From positions 66,643,747 through 66,707,746 of the forward strand of contig OX104129.1 in NCBI GenBank assembly GCA_944470555.2: DNA of 64,000 nt, given 5' to 3'. Every line of letters begins with the position of its first letter. The first letter of the stretch is position 1. Both the position numbers and the translations under genes were made by a program. This document shows positions 1 to 10,138 of the stretch, piece after piece. The notes under the pieces are model-generated. The model saw nothing but the letters and a program-made list of their open reading frames with translations, did no database searches and had not been told where the DNA came from. Source of the DNA: Heterobilharzia americana (lineage: Eukaryota > Platyhelminthes > Trematoda > Strigeidida > Schistosomatidae).

Positions 1-175
1 CTGGTCATCTTATCTTCAGGGTGGAGCGTAGGCGGCAGGTGTTGATGAATGTCTGTAGTTTGTTGGAAATGCTTTTCGTAACGCGCCAAATCTCTCAACC
101 ATCACATAGAAGCAGTGCCTTGACATTAGTGCATTAACGGAATTCAAGTGAGATTGCGACCTGGTTAGAAAATAG
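1..175 (-). mobile_element. RTE (SR2-like) 3'-end remnant
   Basis: Positions 1-140 closely match 22051-22170, which lies in the 3' portion of the SR2-like RTE element at 21.7-23.2 kb. Shared stretches include GTAGTTTGTTGG and TCTCAACCATCACATAGAAG. The copy runs off the left window edge, so its size is unknown. Orientation is taken from the 22-kb copy, whose reverse transcriptase reads on the minus strand. No coding sequence remains here. Confidence 0.7.
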
Positions 176-1555
176 TACTCCTAGCTCGATCGATACAACG
201 CTGGATCAATGAACTCTACTGGGTTCATCCTTTCTAGAATTCATACTTTTCCAGCTGTGATCATTATAGTACTACTTAAATTATTCAGGACATGATACAT
301 ATAACAGCAGTTATTTTTTTTCAATGAGAAATCAACTTTAATGGTTTTCAAAAATTTATGGGAATGACAAATGGTCCATCAACTACTGTCAGGCAGTTTC
401 GCGTTACAGAAAGAAACCTGAGATGTTCAAAGACCAAAAGTTGAAGATTCACAATTAATTTCTAAAAATATTATTGAAACTTCCTGATTGAATAGCAAGG
501 AAAACTTTGTGTATCAACCAATCAGAAACAAAGATATCAACGTAGAATCTCGCATAAAAGTCCATAGCTCCATGTTGCGGTAATCCAAAACACCATAAAT
601 GGAGAGAATTAAGAGAAGTGAAAAGACATTACGAGAACCCAAGACACGGATCTGTAGTTGATAGTGTGAAAGTAAACATAACGATACTCTTACATTTTAT
701 TGGTGAGAAATCCGTTGACCCAAGATAACTTTGCTTTTACGCTTGACTAGGCGCATATTATTAAGTATAAAACATGGAATAAATAAAACCTGCACTTCTT
801 TCAGGTTTTTTAAGTGGTAGTTTTATTTCACTTAATACGATAACAAATAACTGACCAGTTTTCTCAACTATCACTCACCCATATTACCTTGTGAAGGTAG
901 TCATAACTTATGCTATCTTTGAAACAGAACTATGGATCAATTTCCATAACGAGTATCGAACAGAACTCTTTAACCCAGATTTCAGCAGAAACAACTAGAA
1001 TTTTAGCTCCAATTTGTATTATCACACTATCCCGAACTCACACAGACGTATTATCCAACTGAGGATTTAAGTCACTCTAGCAACGAATTATGTTCCTTCA
1101 TTTTAGCTGATAAGCCAGTTTTCCGCAAAATAAAGACATGTAATTGGCTATTTCAGTATTTGTTAAAGTAACCTTTAGCGTCACTACAAATTTGAACTGG
1201 ATAGACAGATGTCTCTTTGATTGACGCATCCAATATATCTTTGTAAAGCAGTCATTAAAACTCTTGTCCGATTCAGAAGGCTAGACACATCAACTCATCA
1301 TAACTCCAGTGCAATTCATCAATAATATCATTTTGTAAACACTTAACATTCAGTCATATTACATCTTATCCATTTCGGCACATGTGTTGATCAACAACCT
1401 GTCTACTCATCAACCAGTGAAAGATTTCTTGCATGAAAAATAGGAATAAAATATGCTTTCACTCTCTATAGATATCAGTTCGTTTGATTCCTCATCTCTT
1501 CTTAAATGTGATATTTAATTTCGTTATGACTAGTTCCATTTTTCTACTACATATT
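176..1555. other. No gene seen; AT-rich intergenic
   Basis: I see no convincing ORF, tRNA or intact repeat. Around 480-600 there is weak similarity (ATCAACGTAGAATCTCGCA) to short repeats at 40140-40200 and 43610-43690 and, reversed, at 2440-2510. It is probably a decayed RTE 3' end. Confidence 0.5.
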
Positions 1556-1559
1556 GATC

Positions 1560-1966
1560 AAGGTAGGGGTTGAGGTCCGGTTGTTCTAACATCAGCTAGA
1601 GAGGACCCATACAGCCAGCTCCGGAAGACCATGGAGCAGGAAGAAGTGTGCTATTTTCGGGGCGACCTTTTCTAACTCCCCTCTTTCCGCTGGGAAGGAA
1701 TCATCAGTGTGACGCTGTTGGTCATCCAAGGGGAACACCTTACTGTTGTCACATCCAGCTAGCAGCAGTACAACTTTGCCCTTAAACCTCCATCATAGTC
1801 TAGTAATTCACACTACAACGCTAACTGCTTTTCGTTTAACAGCTATCCAACAGACCTTTCTGGTATGGTAGGACTTCGAGGGAACAAGTGTTCCACCAGC
1901 ATAACTCGTTGCGTCATTGTGATATACAAGCCCAACCACCACGTCAAGGTAGCAGCTATCAGTCGG
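1560..1966 (-). mobile_element. RTE 5'-UTR fragment, inverted
   Basis: The reverse complement of this segment matches the 5' untranslated region of the nearly complete RTE element at 43746-44130. Examples are AGCTGCTACCTTGACGTGG and the block ending in ACTCCACCAC. It therefore carries the extreme 5' end of that family on the minus strand. It abuts, at about 1966, a fragment from the 3' end of the same family on the plus strand, so it looks like an inverted 5' part of a rearranged or twin-primed insertion. A short ORF across the junction (1865-2158) is a chimera of both pieces and not a gene. Confidence 0.7.
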
Positions 1967-2500
1967 AGTATGGTGAGCAATACGGAAGTCAGGCGAAGGA
2001 TACTAGGCAAGTCGATTGACGAGGTTGTGAACCTTCATCGACTGAGGTGCCTTGGACATGTGCTGTGCATGTCGAGCCACCGCCTACCCCGGCGTATCAT
2101 GCCAGAGGAAGTTGGATTAGGTTGGAAAAGTGTTCAGGTTGGCCAGACCAAGGTATGATACCAGTCCATATAGTCCCTTACTGTTGAACTGGGCCGTGTG
2201 GATTGGTGTTGACTGCCTGGTTGGAGTCCCCGAGACTAAAAGAATCAGTGGTTGAGGGATCTTAGTGACAAGGCTGAAAATCGGTCACAGTGGTACAGTT
2301 GTATTCAGTTCTTGACATCTTCTAAAGCTTGAATATTCCCACTAGCCTTTATCTTCAGACTGTTTATTCCGTCACACAACTTCGTCTAATTTGATGTTAT
2401 TCTTTTCCTATTCATCTGTTCCTTGTGTTCTACTGGAAGGTGTGGTAGGTAACTTGAGCTGACGCACCTGTGTGCGAGGTTCTATGTTGATTTTGTCAGT
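1967..2500 (+). mobile_element. RTE 3'-end fragment (RT C-terminus)
   Basis: Translation gives residues such as VNLHRLRCLGHVL and MPEEVGLGWK. These match the C-terminal domain of the RTE polyprotein at 47.1-47.4 kb (VNLHRLRWLGHVLRMPSH). Stops and frameshifts make it a pseudogene. It ends near 2440-2500 in a sequence also found at the 3' ends of other decayed copies (ACTTGAGCTGACGCACCTG). Confidence 0.7.
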
Positions 2501-2504
2501 CAGT

Positions 2505-2835
2505 CAAGGTAAGGGTTGAATGAAGCTGAAGTGATAAGTTCCGAGTCATATGATCTGGGGGTAGTAAACTTTCATCGACTCAGATGGCTGTGACATGTGT
2601 AACGCGTGCCTGATCATCGTTTATTCTGAAGTAGGTTCAAATCGGTAAGAAGTCAACGGCGAACACATTAAAATATGATATTAGTTCATAAAGTCCATGC
2701 ATGTTAATCTGAGCTATGCAGTAAAATAGAGACTTCGCGGTTGATGCCCACATGACAATCGAAATTGGTGGTTAGAGACTTCAGGTTATATGGCTGTGAA
2801 TTGATGTTAGTGGTGAAGATGTATCCTCACATTAA
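2505..2835 (+). mobile_element. Older RTE C-terminal fragment
   Basis: A second, more decayed copy follows directly. The translated motif VNFHRLRWL with flanking residues again resembles the C-terminal domain of the 47-kb RTE, with several in-frame stops. It suggests tandem or nested insertion of the same family. Confidence 0.5.
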
Positions 2836-3281
2836 CTTTAACCTAGCCATTATGTCACATTTCGTTATTGTCTTACTACTCCCACCCCTCTGTTTATGAT
2901 ATACTACCACCTTACATTACACTTATTTTTCCTAATCGTATATCTTTCATCTCTTTAATTTGTATCGTTATGCAGTGCAGGCAAGTCGTATTTTGATATT
3001 AACTGCGATCTGCTAGCATAGTGTTAACAGATACTACCCCTAGCACACACTTTACATCTCCTAAGCTATGCCTATGTAAAATACATTTAGTTAGGGTCAA
3101 ATGATGAGCATTGTTTACTATTTTATATCCAGTGAAGAATATGTTACTTAACCGGTAATTGATAGAAAACAGATACATAAAAGTAGTCTATACGTATACA
3201 GTATTAATAGCCAGTTAGCAGTTAAATAAAACATTCCTCGTGTCTAACTTTCACATTTCCCGTCACACATTTTTGTTGCTG

Positions 3282-3415
3282 GAGTTGTGGCTCATTGATC
3301 TAGGCACTTGACTTTCAACCAACAGGTCACTAGCTAGAGTCCCACTCTATCTGATCAACCCTCACGCAATAGGTGTGATTGCTCATTGCCAACTCCACGT
3401 GGTTACTCAGTGCAT
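3282..3415 (+). repeat. tRNA-derived SINE-like repeat
   Basis: The head GTTGTGGCTCATTGATCTAGG resembles a tRNA A box, and the GGTCACTAGCTAGAGTCCC part a decayed B box. The tail has CCCTCACGCAATAGGTGTG. The same layout occurs at 35693-35840 (plus) and 42885-43030 (minus), so this is a dispersed family. It is not a functional tRNA, because no cloverleaf with intact arms can be drawn. Confidence 0.6.
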
Positions 3416-3743
3416 TTCAAATATGCATTACATTTCTTTACTTCGTTAAGCACTTCGTTTGTTTGTGTTACCTTCCTTTCTCCCACCCCTTTAAACTATC
3501 AGAAAACAGAAGACACAACGTAAAACATATATATATATTACACATCATATTTCAAACACATCAGAAAATGATACATTTTCTTGCATGATCGAGACTTTAT
3601 CGATTAGTTGCCAGGTCTTAGCCTGTCTACACATTTCCAGCTAACGTACACAATCAAAATAAATTGTGGGTCAGTATGTTCCAGCCCTGCCAATCGATAA
3701 AAAAGGTCATACCACTAATTTACCTTCTTTAAGAGTTGCTATA

Positions 3744-4541
3744 CATCATCATTATCAACATAGGACCAGGCATTACTGCGTAACGGTCCGAGTTGCCACA
3801 CCTCACGTCAGTTCATCAAGTAGAAAGGTAGTAAGGTGAAGGATGAAGATAAGCGAATACAGTCAAAAGAAATATAAAGTACGAGAAGAAAGGAAAGAGG
3901 AGTGACAAAATAGTGAGATTCGGTATAGCGTTGTTAAGATGAGGATAATGTGTGTGGGCATACATCTGCGCCACTCACATCGGTTCTGAGCAATATCACC
4001 TAGGGTCTCCAACCACTGGTTCCTCTTGTCCCGCCGACCCCAACCACCTAGTCTGCATCGCCCCACATGGCTTAAACCAACAGTCAGAGACTTCATACAT
4101 TGGTGCCATGTTTTAGTCTGGCCACCTCGAGCCTTTTTCCAACTTGGACCCACCTCAGCCAACATTGTGTGACAGGGCAATTGGTGACTAGGCATACGTA
4201 GTACGTGTCCCAACCATCTCAGTTGATGAAGGTTCATAACCTCGTCAACTGACTTACCTCTACTCCCCAAAACTCTACACCTAACTTCTGCATTACTCAC
4301 ATGGTGACACCACGGAGTACGTCCTATTTTACGAAGGCAACGGTGGTCAGACACCTGAAGCCTCTTTGTATCCTCCACTTTCAATGGCCATGTTTCACAG
4401 CCATATAGTAGAACAGAGCGGACTGCTGTGCAGTACACGCGACCCTTAATAGACAAACGAATATCACGGCGGCGCCATAGGTGGCGCAAATTGGCAAAAG
4501 CCAATTGAGCCTTTTGTATCCGTGCAGAAATCTCATCGGCT
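3744..4541 (-). mobile_element. 5'-truncated RTE copy, C-terminal ORF intact
   Basis: On the minus strand 4504-3863 encodes 213 residues, open throughout, matching the C-terminal part of the RTE protein at 46.9-47.5 kb: LRHLWRRRD, LLYGCETWPL, LRWLGHVLRMPSH, GRCRLGGWGRRDKRNQWLE. The copy is truncated at about 4541, a typical target-primed reverse-transcription product. Its 3' end (3744-3760) is a short ATG/ATC-type trinucleotide tail, as is usual for RTE elements. It lacks endonuclease and RT catalytic domains, so it is dead, but low decay suggests a fairly recent insertion. Confidence 0.85.
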
Positions 4542-4954
4542 ATACACCCAAAAAACTATAGTTGAGACACTCACGTATACTTTTTAAAGCTTCCCGCGAG
4601 TGACTGTACGTTGGGAAAACACCTAATTAACACAATATCCATAATCTAGACGTCGTTCATAATCATACAAGTATATTACCACAACATATACGTTAAATAA
4701 TCTTTTTCATCGTACAAATTTAGTATCTGAAATAATTTGAATTCTTCGACTTGTCGTAATGCGAAGAATAAATTACTCGATCTAAGAATAACCATTCATA
4801 TCCATTTTCTTCGTAAATGAATCCATTTAGAAAGTTTACTGAGCATACTGTAAACTAAAAGTAATGTCAAAATGTAAGGATGTTCCTTATTTTCAAAATT
4901 TCAACACAATTTAAACAATCCAGTAATAAGAAGTGAGGATAAAAATAAAAGTCA

Positions 4955-4960
4955 TTTATT
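4955..4960 (-). promoter_or_regulatory. Polyadenylation signal AATAAA for TSEN54
   Basis: The minus strand has AATAAA about 10 nt after the TSEN54 stop codon. This implies a very short 3' UTR. No competing signal was needed to explain the end of the gene. Confidence 0.5.
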
Positions 4961-4970
4961 TACATCATAC

Positions 4971-5906
4971 TTACAAAGATTGTGTATTTGAGTGGTGAGT
5001 TATTTCAAAACTGAGATTTGGTATCTCAAAGTGATTCATCGTATAGAAAGAAACATCACATCCATCGACCATACACAATATAATAGATGTATTAGGCTCT
5101 AAACCAACATTTATCAATTTTTGAGCTTCAACATCTGGACAAACTTGTTCTGGAGATGCAATTGATATAACATAATCAGGATGGGCAGGGAAGCGTTTCG
5201 AAAAATTGTTGATACGTTCTTTTTCTGTATGATTGTTTCCATACATATCATAGACTAGGTTTAAATCTCCCTTTGATCCTATAGAATCAGCATTAGTCAC
5301 CATTACAATTTTTTGTAAACTATTCATAAGACTAGCAAGTGAATGAATCTTATTCGTATTAATAAGAGGTTGAAAATCTTTGATTTTAGTCTTGTTAATA
5401 ACTTCTATGTCAAAAACTGGTTGAATTCCAAGTGGTATGGATATTGATTTGGGAATTTTAAACAGTCTCTCTGTTGGATTATGATAAATAGGAAAGGAAT
5501 AAAAGATTTCACGTTTTCGAAGGCTAAAATTTAGTCGTGACAATCTGCAGTAAACTATATAGTGTAAGTATGTTTCATTATTTAAAAGTTGATCATAAAG
5601 TTGTTGAATACTGAGTGGAAGATTTTCATAAGTTATTTGAAGTTTATTGCATTCAGTAAGAAATAAAGCTTCTTCAGGATGAAGATAAGATGATCCATCA
5701 GTAGAAAAACCCATTATACGAAAATATTTTCCGCATATTTTGGTAAGGCGAATATAATCACCTTCAATAACACCCCTTGATAAACGAATTGGAGCACGAG
5801 CAAACTCTTGGGATAAACCAAATAAAAATTGAGTATATGCATTTTCAAGTTCATCTTTTGAAACTGGTTCAAACAAACGCTTACGTTTACATTTTTTTAA
5901 TATTTT
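4971..5906 (-). CDS. TSEN54: tRNA-splicing endonuclease subunit Sen54, last exon
   Basis: This exon encodes 311 residues ending at TAA. The core matches the Sen54 N-terminal domain, seen as KYFRIMGFSTDG, HPEEALFLTECNKL, LPLSIQQLYDQLL and YLHYIVYCRLSRL. The C-terminus (DGCDVSFYTMNHFEIPNL) matches the end of Sen54 proteins. Sen54 is a non-catalytic partner of Sen2 in the nuclear heterotetramer that removes tRNA introns. The exon has no in-frame ATG before the conserved block. A 3' splice site (TTTCGAATAG) lies just before 5906, entering in phase 0, so at least one short upstream exon must supply the start; I could not place it securely. The linker between the two domains is much shorter than in human TSEN54 (about 526 aa). 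Identification is firm; the N-terminus is missing. Confidence 0.88.
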   Translation of the reverse strand, partial: KILKKCKRKRLFEPVSKDELENAYTQFLFGLSQEFARAPIRLSRGVIEGDYIRLTKICGKYFRIMGFSTDGSSYLHPEEALFLTECNKLQITYENLPLSIQQLYDQLLNNETYLHYIVYCRLSRLNFSLRKREIFYSFPIYHNPTERLFKIPKSISIPLGIQPVFDIEVINKTKIKDFQPLINTNKIHSLASLMNSLQKIVMVTNADSIGSKGDLNLVYDMYGNNHTEKERINNFSKRFPAHPDYVISIASPEQVCPDVEAQKLINVGLEPNTSIILCMVDGCDVSFYTMNHFEIPNLSFEITHHSNTQSL

Positions 5907-6449
5907 CTATTCGAAATATCAGAATGCACAGAAAGTGTTTTCCCAATGAGAAAGTGCTCCTAAATCAATAGTTGATATTATTGAATTCAATCATACCATA
6001 AATAATTGATTAGAAGAATTATTGTTACCAAAATGCTGAAAATATAAAGCAAACTTTACTTCAAATGAGTAGAAAATTCCTAAATCAATATTTACTCACA
6101 AATTTTGATTGTGCATAAGAAATTCAAGCAAATATTGTAATACAATCAGTTTGTAAAGGTCAATGGAAAACTAAACATTACTGTAAAACAAACGTGCATA
6201 CTGTGATAGATTGTACCTTCATTCTAGTTAGTCCATAATGTGTATCACACGCTAATACAGTATTATATATTTGGTAATGTTTTCAATACAATTTATTGTT
6301 TATATGTAACTATATCACTATCATAAAGGCTTGACATAGTTTTAAATTGTGCGACGAGTCTGCATTCGGCGAATTTATTTTCAAAGCTGTACAATTGCAA
6401 ATGTATACGTTTTTCGAGTAACTTTAAAGGTTATACTGGTAATTGATGA
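5907..6449. other. 5' flank / first-intron region of TSEN54
   Basis: It is AT-rich and should contain the missing TSEN54 start exon(s) and promoter. One possible minus-strand exon lies near 5989-6030 (after TTTATATTTTCAG, before GTATGATTG), but its translation does not align to Sen54 in a way I can support. No other feature is seen. Confidence 0.4.
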
Positions 6450-6653
6450 ATGAACCAATCAAGCTTCAGTATTTCGCCTTGGAAAATACTTTTCTATAAA
6501 ACAAAGGAAAGTAATTGGTTGTCACATCAGTTACTAGGTCAGCCTTTAAAAGTCAACTCATTTTGGGCACCTTTAAAAGCCATTGTAGCAAAAACTGAAA
6601 TAACTAATCAGACTTCTGTATTTTATGAAAATCCACATTTCCAACCAAAATGA
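6450..6653 (+). CDS. Candidate small protein, 67 aa, unknown
   Basis: An ATG-to-TGA ORF begins about 540 bp upstream of the TSEN54 exon on the opposite strand. The composition (SPWKILFYKTKESNW, FWAPLKAIVAKTEI, FYENPHFQPK) looks protein-like rather than random, with Trp, Pro and Lys well spread. I do not recognise the family. No signal peptide or membrane span is evident. The Penelope element begins only about 60 bp after the stop, which could have removed the natural 3' UTR, and no AATAAA was seen in between. It could be a small divergent gene or chance. Confidence 0.3.
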   Translation: MNQSSFSISPWKILFYKTKESNWLSHQLLGQPLKVNSFWAPLKAIVAKTEITNQTSVFYENPHFQPK

Positions 6654-6712
6654 AGAAATCTTATTGGTGATTTCCATCGTTGATGTGGTAGCCTTTAAAG
6701 TCACCCAAAACA

Positions 6713-7182
6713 GTTGGTCAAGTATGCCAACACAAATAGTGTAAATATGTGAGCTGTTATTAAAATCAAAAACTGTGATAAGTAGTGAATATTAATCAGA
6801 ATAGGTTTGGATAAGAAGTTTCATGACATGACAACATAATTCGGAACGAATTGGGATCAGAAAGAGCATAGCAACAAGAAAGAATAGCAAATTACTTAAG
6901 GAGTGAATAGTGTCAAAATTGGAAAATGAAAAGAAAGGGGTGAGGGTAGAGAAGATTTTAAAGACTGAAAACTAGGACCATGAAAGGAGAACTGAGTTGA
7001 ACAATCTTCTTTTGCGTAGATAGTTCAGGTTTCTCTATATGGATGGCAAGAGCTTCGGTGATGCAGAGAATACGAAGACATACAGTCTTTGGAAGGTTTC
7101 TTTTCACTTTATATATGACCTTCAACAAGGAGGTTCTTGAGATAGGGTAATTCGTGTTCACGATATGTGCAGTTATAGCACT
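6713..7182 (-). repeat. Left inverted terminal repeat (3' end) of Penelope-like element
   Basis: This is the reverse complement of 9196-9632, differing by scattered substitutions and a 37-nt insertion relative to the right arm. It covers the terminal endonuclease codons and 3' UTR in the element's own orientation. Confidence 0.85.
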
Positions 7183-7305
7183 CATCGCTCCATTGTTACC
7201 TTTTTGTAACCATTTAGGATAGTGCTCTTGAACCCTTTTGGATAACAGTCGCATCAAACTGCCTATAACCTGGCCCCATAGGAGCAAGTGATTTGAAATA
7301 TGCAC
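6958..7305 (-). pseudogene. Penelope GIY-YIG endonuclease C-terminal part
   Basis: The open stretch of 115 residues includes LLSKRVQEHYPKWLQKG and TAHIVNTNYPISRTS, then a Lys-rich stretch and ITEALAIHIEKPEL. This matches the part of Penelope-like endonucleases after the GIY-YIG core. The GIY-YIG motif itself is degraded just upstream (residues around LLLWGQVIG). The ORF overlaps the left inverted repeat. Confidence 0.75.
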
Positions 7306-7818
7306 ACAAAAGTGGTCAGATGTGAAAGTTTCTCCTTTGAGTTGTTAGAACTCGTTGGGCGACAAGAGAATATCAGTCCCAGCGTTGATGCAAAAAATGT
7401 TCTCCTCAGAGCGTTTGATATCCTCCTTTTTAGAGTATCAGTGGCGGAATCCCCTTTGAAGTTTAGATTCATATAGAATGTCTTTTTTGGCACGGTGGTA
7501 AGATATGGAGGTTTAGGCTTGATGTTTTTTTTCTACGAAGAGCTGTGGGAATTCATTTTCAATCAGGATGTTCTTTAGAACAGAAATTCCCTCTTCTAAC
7601 ACACTGGGACTGCAGATTCGTCTTATACGAGTAGCAAGAGATATAAGATTTCGTTTACGACTCATATGGACTTACCTATTAAATTTCGTCAGTTGACCAT
7701 TTCACATTGGTTTTCTGTCAATTGATCTACTTAATGTCCCATCAGCTATTCTTGTCAGCTCTACATCAAGAAAGTGAATTTTTGATCGATTTTCAACCTC
7801 AAAGATGAATCTAAATGC

Positions 7819-8446
7819 TTACTGGCAGTTATTGAATATTTGTAGTACATGATTCAAATCATATTGATGATCAGAGATAATAAAAGCGTCATCCATGTAC
7901 CTTTTGTACAGTTGAAAACCTTCACTCGTTGATTTCAAGGGTCCGTTCTCCAAATTGACCATAAAGCAGTCTGCTAGTAGTGGACCTAGTGGGGATCCCA
8001 TGCCGATTCCATCTTTCTGTCTATAAATCACATCGTTCAATGAGAATTGAACGTTAACTGTGTTGTTATGTTGTCATCCTTTACGTATCTGCATGAGAAG
8101 TAGATAGTTTCAGTAAGTGGAATACTGAGGAAAAGTGACTTGACATCAGGTGATATCATACATTTATGAGATATGTCTACGTCTCTTATGCAATCCACAA
8201 ATTCAAAAGCATCACTTAGTGGATGGCTGTTCGTCTTCTTACAGGCTCTAGGATTTCGGCTAGCCACTTCACAATTGGATGGTAAGGAGATTCAGATATG
8301 TCTAGAATCGGGCGAACACGTACACTGGCTTTGTGAATTTTTGGTAATCTATAAAGTCGTGAAATTGTGGAGGCTGTCGGTTTGATGTCTTCGTAGAGAG
8401 CTTTGGTTATCAGTTGATCATCTTCTGGCCTTTTCGAAGCATCCAT
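7819..8446 (-). pseudogene. Penelope-like reverse transcriptase, frameshifted
   Basis: Three adjacent open segments (8446-8216, 8267-8037, 8040-7819) cover RT motifs in the correct order but in different frames. They give YRLPKIHK, then DAFEFVDCIRDVDISH and SPDVKSLFLSIPL, then KDGIGMGSPLGPLLAD and the catalytic YMDD. The Asp pair of the active site is retained, but at least one frameshift and one stop interrupt the protein. The N-terminal region upstream (8450-9190) is more decayed. Confidence 0.85.
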
Positions 8447-9195
8447 AAATTGTCGTTCAGTTAGTTCTGTCCTGTTTTTCTGGTTAGGAGGTTTGTAGAA
8501 TTTATTTTTCGTCCGAAAATAGAGCCACCATTTTGTCTACATAGACACTTTTGTCTAGTATAACCACACCTGCACCCTTGTCCAGATGTGTTACAACCTA
8601 ATCTTTGTTGCATCTTAATCGTTTCAGTTGTTCTCCGTGCTCTTTTGTTAAGAAACTGTGGCTCATTGATTTTGTGCTGAGGTATTGATGGCAGCAGTCT
8701 GTAATGGTCAATTTGAAGCGTTGAAACTCTTGGTTGGAAGTTAGAAAAGGATCGCTAGTTTGGTTAATTAAATTTTCAAATTGTACTTGTGTATGAAATT
8801 TGTTTATTTATTGGTTAACATTGCAAAACTTGGGCCATAACGACAAGATCTCTAACTTTAACTTGTATAGTGATACTGAAGAATGATAAAATACAAATCT
8901 TTTGGAATCATCGAGAAATTTACACTGGGTTTTAACAGATTTGAGACTTTTTAATAAGCTTGACTGTACTCATTGTGTTCTTTTATTGGTAATTGTGGTG
9001 ATATATTCAGTGAATAACTTGTACTCATCTGGCGAAAATTTGAGGAGCGAAGAGGATCGTTGTGAGTGTTTCGTTCTAACTCTGGGGTGCGTGAGATGAT
9101 GAAGTCAATATGTTTCATTGTGTGATGTTTGAGAGAGAGCATTTGGATAAATATGATTTCTACGTAAAACTTTCCAAAACCATTTCGGATACTCA

Positions 9196-9632
9196 TAGTG
9201 CTATAATTGAACGTATCGTGAACACGAATTACCCTATCTCAAGAACCTTCCAAAGACTGTATGTCTTCGTATTCTCTGCATCACCGAAGCTCTTGCCATC
9301 CATATAGAGAAACCTGAACTATCTACGCAAAAGAAGATTGTTCAACTCAGTTCTCCTTTCATGGTCCTAGTTTTCAGTCTTTAAAATCTTCTCTACCCTC
9401 ACCCCTTTCTTTTCATTTTCCAATTTTGACACTATTCACTCCTTAAGTAATTTGCTATTCTTTCTTGTTGCTATGCTCTTTCTGATCCCAATTCGGTTCC
9501 GAATTATGTTGTCATGTCATGAAACTTCTTATCCAAACCTATTCTGATTAATATTCACTACTTATCACAGTTTTTGATTTTAATAACAGCTCACATATTT
9601 ACACTATTTGTGTTGCCATGCTCGACAAACCA
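9196..9632 (+). repeat. Right inverted terminal repeat of Penelope-like element
   Basis: The plus-strand copy of the element's 3' end includes the coding remnant for IVNTNYPISRT. A 37-nt deletion relative to the left arm is bounded by a short AACC(T) microhomology. It ends near 9632, where similarity to the left arm fades. Confidence 0.85.
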
Positions 9633-10138
9633 TTTTCAACTATCAAATCTTTACACTAGAAAAATGTATGCATTTGCGACTGTACAACTTTGAAAATAAA
9701 ATGACCAAGAAGAGGCTTATCGCTGAAATACTTGTGCTTCCTTTACATCCTGATGGGTAAATTTCACGCAGTGAAAGTTTGCGTCTATGTAGAATAGGCG
9801 TTGAGCCATTTCTTTTACATGTGCTAGAGAGGAAAACTTTCTGATCAATAATTATCCTCGCAAGGTGCTCCAGAAAAGCGTACGAAGTCACCAGAAAAAG
9901 ATGTGTGACACAGACACAAAAAACATTAGTAATAATAACAGCAACATCAACAAATGACAATTTAAAACCTTCCCGGAGAGAAACGAGGTAAACACAGAAT
10001 TCTAAACAGAGCTGCGATTACGGTGGCATACCGAATGTCACAGAGGGTAGTGATAGTGCATTCAGTAAGCCCGACAAGTTACCTAACGATAAGAATTTAA
10101 TTGCTGACCGACTAAATTCAGAGACTGATTTGGAGTTA
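9633..10138. other. No gene recognised
   Basis: Weak AAT/AAC-rich stretch near 9920-9950. A 105-codon open frame on the minus strand (9960-9643) has no recognisable motif and I do not support it as a gene. Confidence 0.4.

Larger units (their letters stand above)
6713..9632 (-). mobile_element. Penelope-like retroelement with inverted terminal repeats
   Basis: The minus strand carries Penelope-type reverse transcriptase motifs in order: YRLPKIHK, RPILD, SPDVKSLFLSIPL, GMGSPLGPLLAD and YKRYMDDAF. These are followed by a decayed GIY-YIG endonuclease region (HYPKWLQKGNNGA, AHIVNTNYPI, LRILCITEALAIH). The body is flanked by a 470-bp left arm (6713-7182) and a 437-bp right arm (9196-9632) that are reverse complements of each other. 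Each contains the last part of the ORF plus the 3' UTR. Terminal repeats in direct or inverted arrangement are known for Penelope-like elements. Frameshifts split the ORF, so this copy is inactive. Confidence 0.88.

Noticed and set aside
1865..2158. 97-codon ORF
   Set aside because: It spans the junction between an inverted RTE 5' UTR fragment and an RTE 3' fragment, so it is a chimera.
5876..5878. TTG as the TSEN54 start codon
   Set aside because: Eukaryotic nuclear genes rarely start with TTG, and a good 3' splice site lies 28 nt upstream, so this is an internal exon position.
6713..9632. Hammerhead ribozyme in the Penelope-like arms
   Set aside because: Penelope-like elements in other animals can carry hammerheads, but I found no CTGANGA...GAAA arrangement in either arm.
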